This document shows positions 63,163 through 64,000 of a stretch of DNA of 64,000 bases, piece by piece. The position numbers were made by a program, and so were the translations under genes. Source of the stretch: Dokdonella_A sp014338185 (GTDB lineage: Bacteria; Pseudomonadota; Gammaproteobacteria; Xanthomonadales; Rhodanobacteraceae); the NCBI GenBank assembly GCA_030263295.1, contig SZOS01000005.1, positions 34,487 to 98,486 of the forward strand. The letters are read 5' to 3'. How positions within the stretch are numbered: position 1 is the first letter of the stretch; every line of letters starts with the position of its first letter. The notes under the pieces are model-generated. The model saw only the letters and a program-made list of their open reading frames with translations, was not told the DNA's origin and did no database searches.

Positions 63163-64000
63163 ACAACACGTTGCCTGGTGCTCAAGGGTTCCTTCACGCC
63201 GTTTTGCTTGATCACACCGATCTCATACCAATAGGTTTTGCCCGATTCCGCACTAGTGTCTCGCCATTGATAGTTCCCGGACGCGTCCACACCCTCGCGT
63301 GAAACGGGAATGACATCCTTGTTGATACGTACGAGCGGACCCTCGGCGCTCTCCGAGCGATAAATCAAATACCCGTAGCTGGTTTCCTGATGCACCGCCG
63401 ACCAACGCAGCAGCGGCCCGTGACCAGGCGGCGGTGGCGCGTTCTCCTTCGTGGCGTTGGCCAATGCGCGCTCCAAATCCGGCTCCGAGGAACGCGCCGC
63501 ACTTGATGCCTTCGACTCGCTGCGCTTCAGCACCTCATCCAGATCGTGGATCTTGGTTTCAGGCGTCAGCAACATACCAACCAACTCAACCGGCAGGGTG
63601 GTTCCGAACTCGGGCAACGGAACCTCAAGCACTCCCTCAATCTTGCCGAGGCGTTGGTCATTGTCGACAGACACACGTGCCAAGCGGCAACCGGTGGTAA
63701 TCGGCACGCACTGTTCCATCGTGGCGGCTCCCTTGATGCCCCTCAGTCTCGGGGTGCCGGTTTGAAAGTCCTTGCCCAACCGGCTGGTAATGCGCAGCAG
63801 AAACTCGTGTTTGCCCACCGTTCGCATCAGACCGAGGGGAAAGGGGTCGGCATCCGGAACGATTGCGCCCAGCACGCGCGCATTCACTTCGATCCACGCA
63901 TGCTGCTGCTTGGCCGCGTTAAGGCCAACCTTGATGTAAGCCGCGCCGTTATGCGTGAGACCCCACGGCACGTGCCTGTTCAGCCGTGCCTCGACCGAGT
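63153..64000 (-). CDS. Unknown protein with a fibronectin-III-like C-terminal domain (cut by window edge)
   Basis: The last 282 codons of a gene that continues past the right edge. The visible part is beta-rich (IKVGLNAAKQQHAWIEVNARVLG), then a Ser/Glu/Lys linker (about 148-185 of the part seen) and a final domain like fibronectin III (RWSAVHQETSYGYLIYRS with YWYEIGVIKQNG). I do not recognise the family. G+C is about 56% over 63181-63420 by hand count, clearly below the neighbours, and codon use is more mixed, so recent transfer is possible. It converges on lpxH with 22 bases between. Confidence 0.65.
   Translation of the reverse strand, partial: SVEARLNRHVPWGLTHNGAAYIKVGLNAAKQQHAWIEVNARVLGAIVPDADPFPLGLMRTVGKHEFLLRITSRLGKDFQTGTPRLRGIKGAATMEQCVPITTGCRLARVSVDNDQRLGKIEGVLEVPLPEFGTTLPVELVGMLLTPETKIHDLDEVLKRSESKASSAARSSEPDLERALANATKENAPPPPGHGPLLRWSAVHQETSYGYLIYRSESAEGPLVRINKDVIPVSREGVDASGNYQWRDTSAESGKTYWYEIGVIKQNGVKEPLSTRQRVVAK

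Overview
The window is GC-rich chromosomal DNA (roughly two thirds G+C by eye) from a gammaproteobacterium, most likely of the order Lysobacterales/Xanthomonadales (Rhodanobacteraceae-like, e.g. a Dokdonella relative). This rests on gene order: tpiA-secG-tRNA(Leu)-nuoABCDEFG; rpsT divergent from murJ-ribF-ileS-lspA-ispH-fimT-pilVWXY1E; rplU-rpmA-obgE; nnr-tsaE-amiC-mutL; bamC-dapA divergent from gcvR-bcp. The genus is an inference. No prophage, insertion sequence, CRISPR array, rRNA or plasmid function was found; the content is almost entirely core housekeeping.

Layout. 1-5494 (minus): complex I genes nuoG (cut by the left edge) to nuoA, tightly packed. 5565-7299 (minus): tRNA-Leu, secG, tpiA, then a tRNA-Thr/tRNA-Val pair with its own promoter. 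7338-14815 (minus): the type IV pilus minor-pilin operon fimT-pilV-pilW-pilX-pilY1-pilE. 15017-22077 (minus): ispH, lspA, ileS, ribF and murJ, divergent from rpsT (UUG start). 22484-24068: a small accessory island with a secreted plant-type leucine-rich-repeat protein and a decayed RCC1-repeat gene; both end in the same short C-terminal motif (IF-x-x-GFE). 24069-25910 (minus): rplU, rpmA, obgE. 26018-32069 (plus, except a PCuAC copper chaperone): uvrA, a thioesterase, a DUF4139 protein and an enoyl-CoA isomerase. 32079-46283 (minus): sulfurtransferase, NUDIX CoA pyrophosphatase, DUF1289, an FKBP-like secreted protein, DUF1684, mutL, amiC, tsaE, nnr, cytochrome b561, panD, a small membrane protein, panC, panB and pcnB. 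46306-51251: tRNA-Glu, ferredoxin, bamC-dapA (minus), gcvR-bcp and PhoH-type ATPase (plus). 51333-55628: an outer-membrane barrel protein, NAD-type isocitrate dehydrogenase, a secreted protein of unknown function with a predicted leaderless promoter, a CMD-family protein and glutaredoxin. 55793-63130 (plus): BepA-like M48 protease with an apparent one-base frameshift, ppk, ppx, a periplasmic cyclophilin and lpxH. 63153-64000 (minus): a lower-GC secreted-type protein with a fibronectin-III-like end, cut by the right edge.

How the genes work together: respiration (nuo, cytochrome b561, ferredoxin), envelope building (murJ, lspA, lpxH, bamC, secG, amiC, BepA-like protease), type IV pili, isoprenoid, lysine and pantothenate precursors (ispH, tpiA, dapA, panBCD), polyphosphate turnover (ppk/ppx) and repair of DNA and metabolites (uvrA, mutL, nnr, NUDIX). 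The parts least explained by known biology are the LRR/RCC1 pair with the shared C-terminal tag, the predicted leaderless secreted protein beside a 13-bp inverted repeat, the stem-loop-rich gap upstream of panD, and the low-GC right edge.
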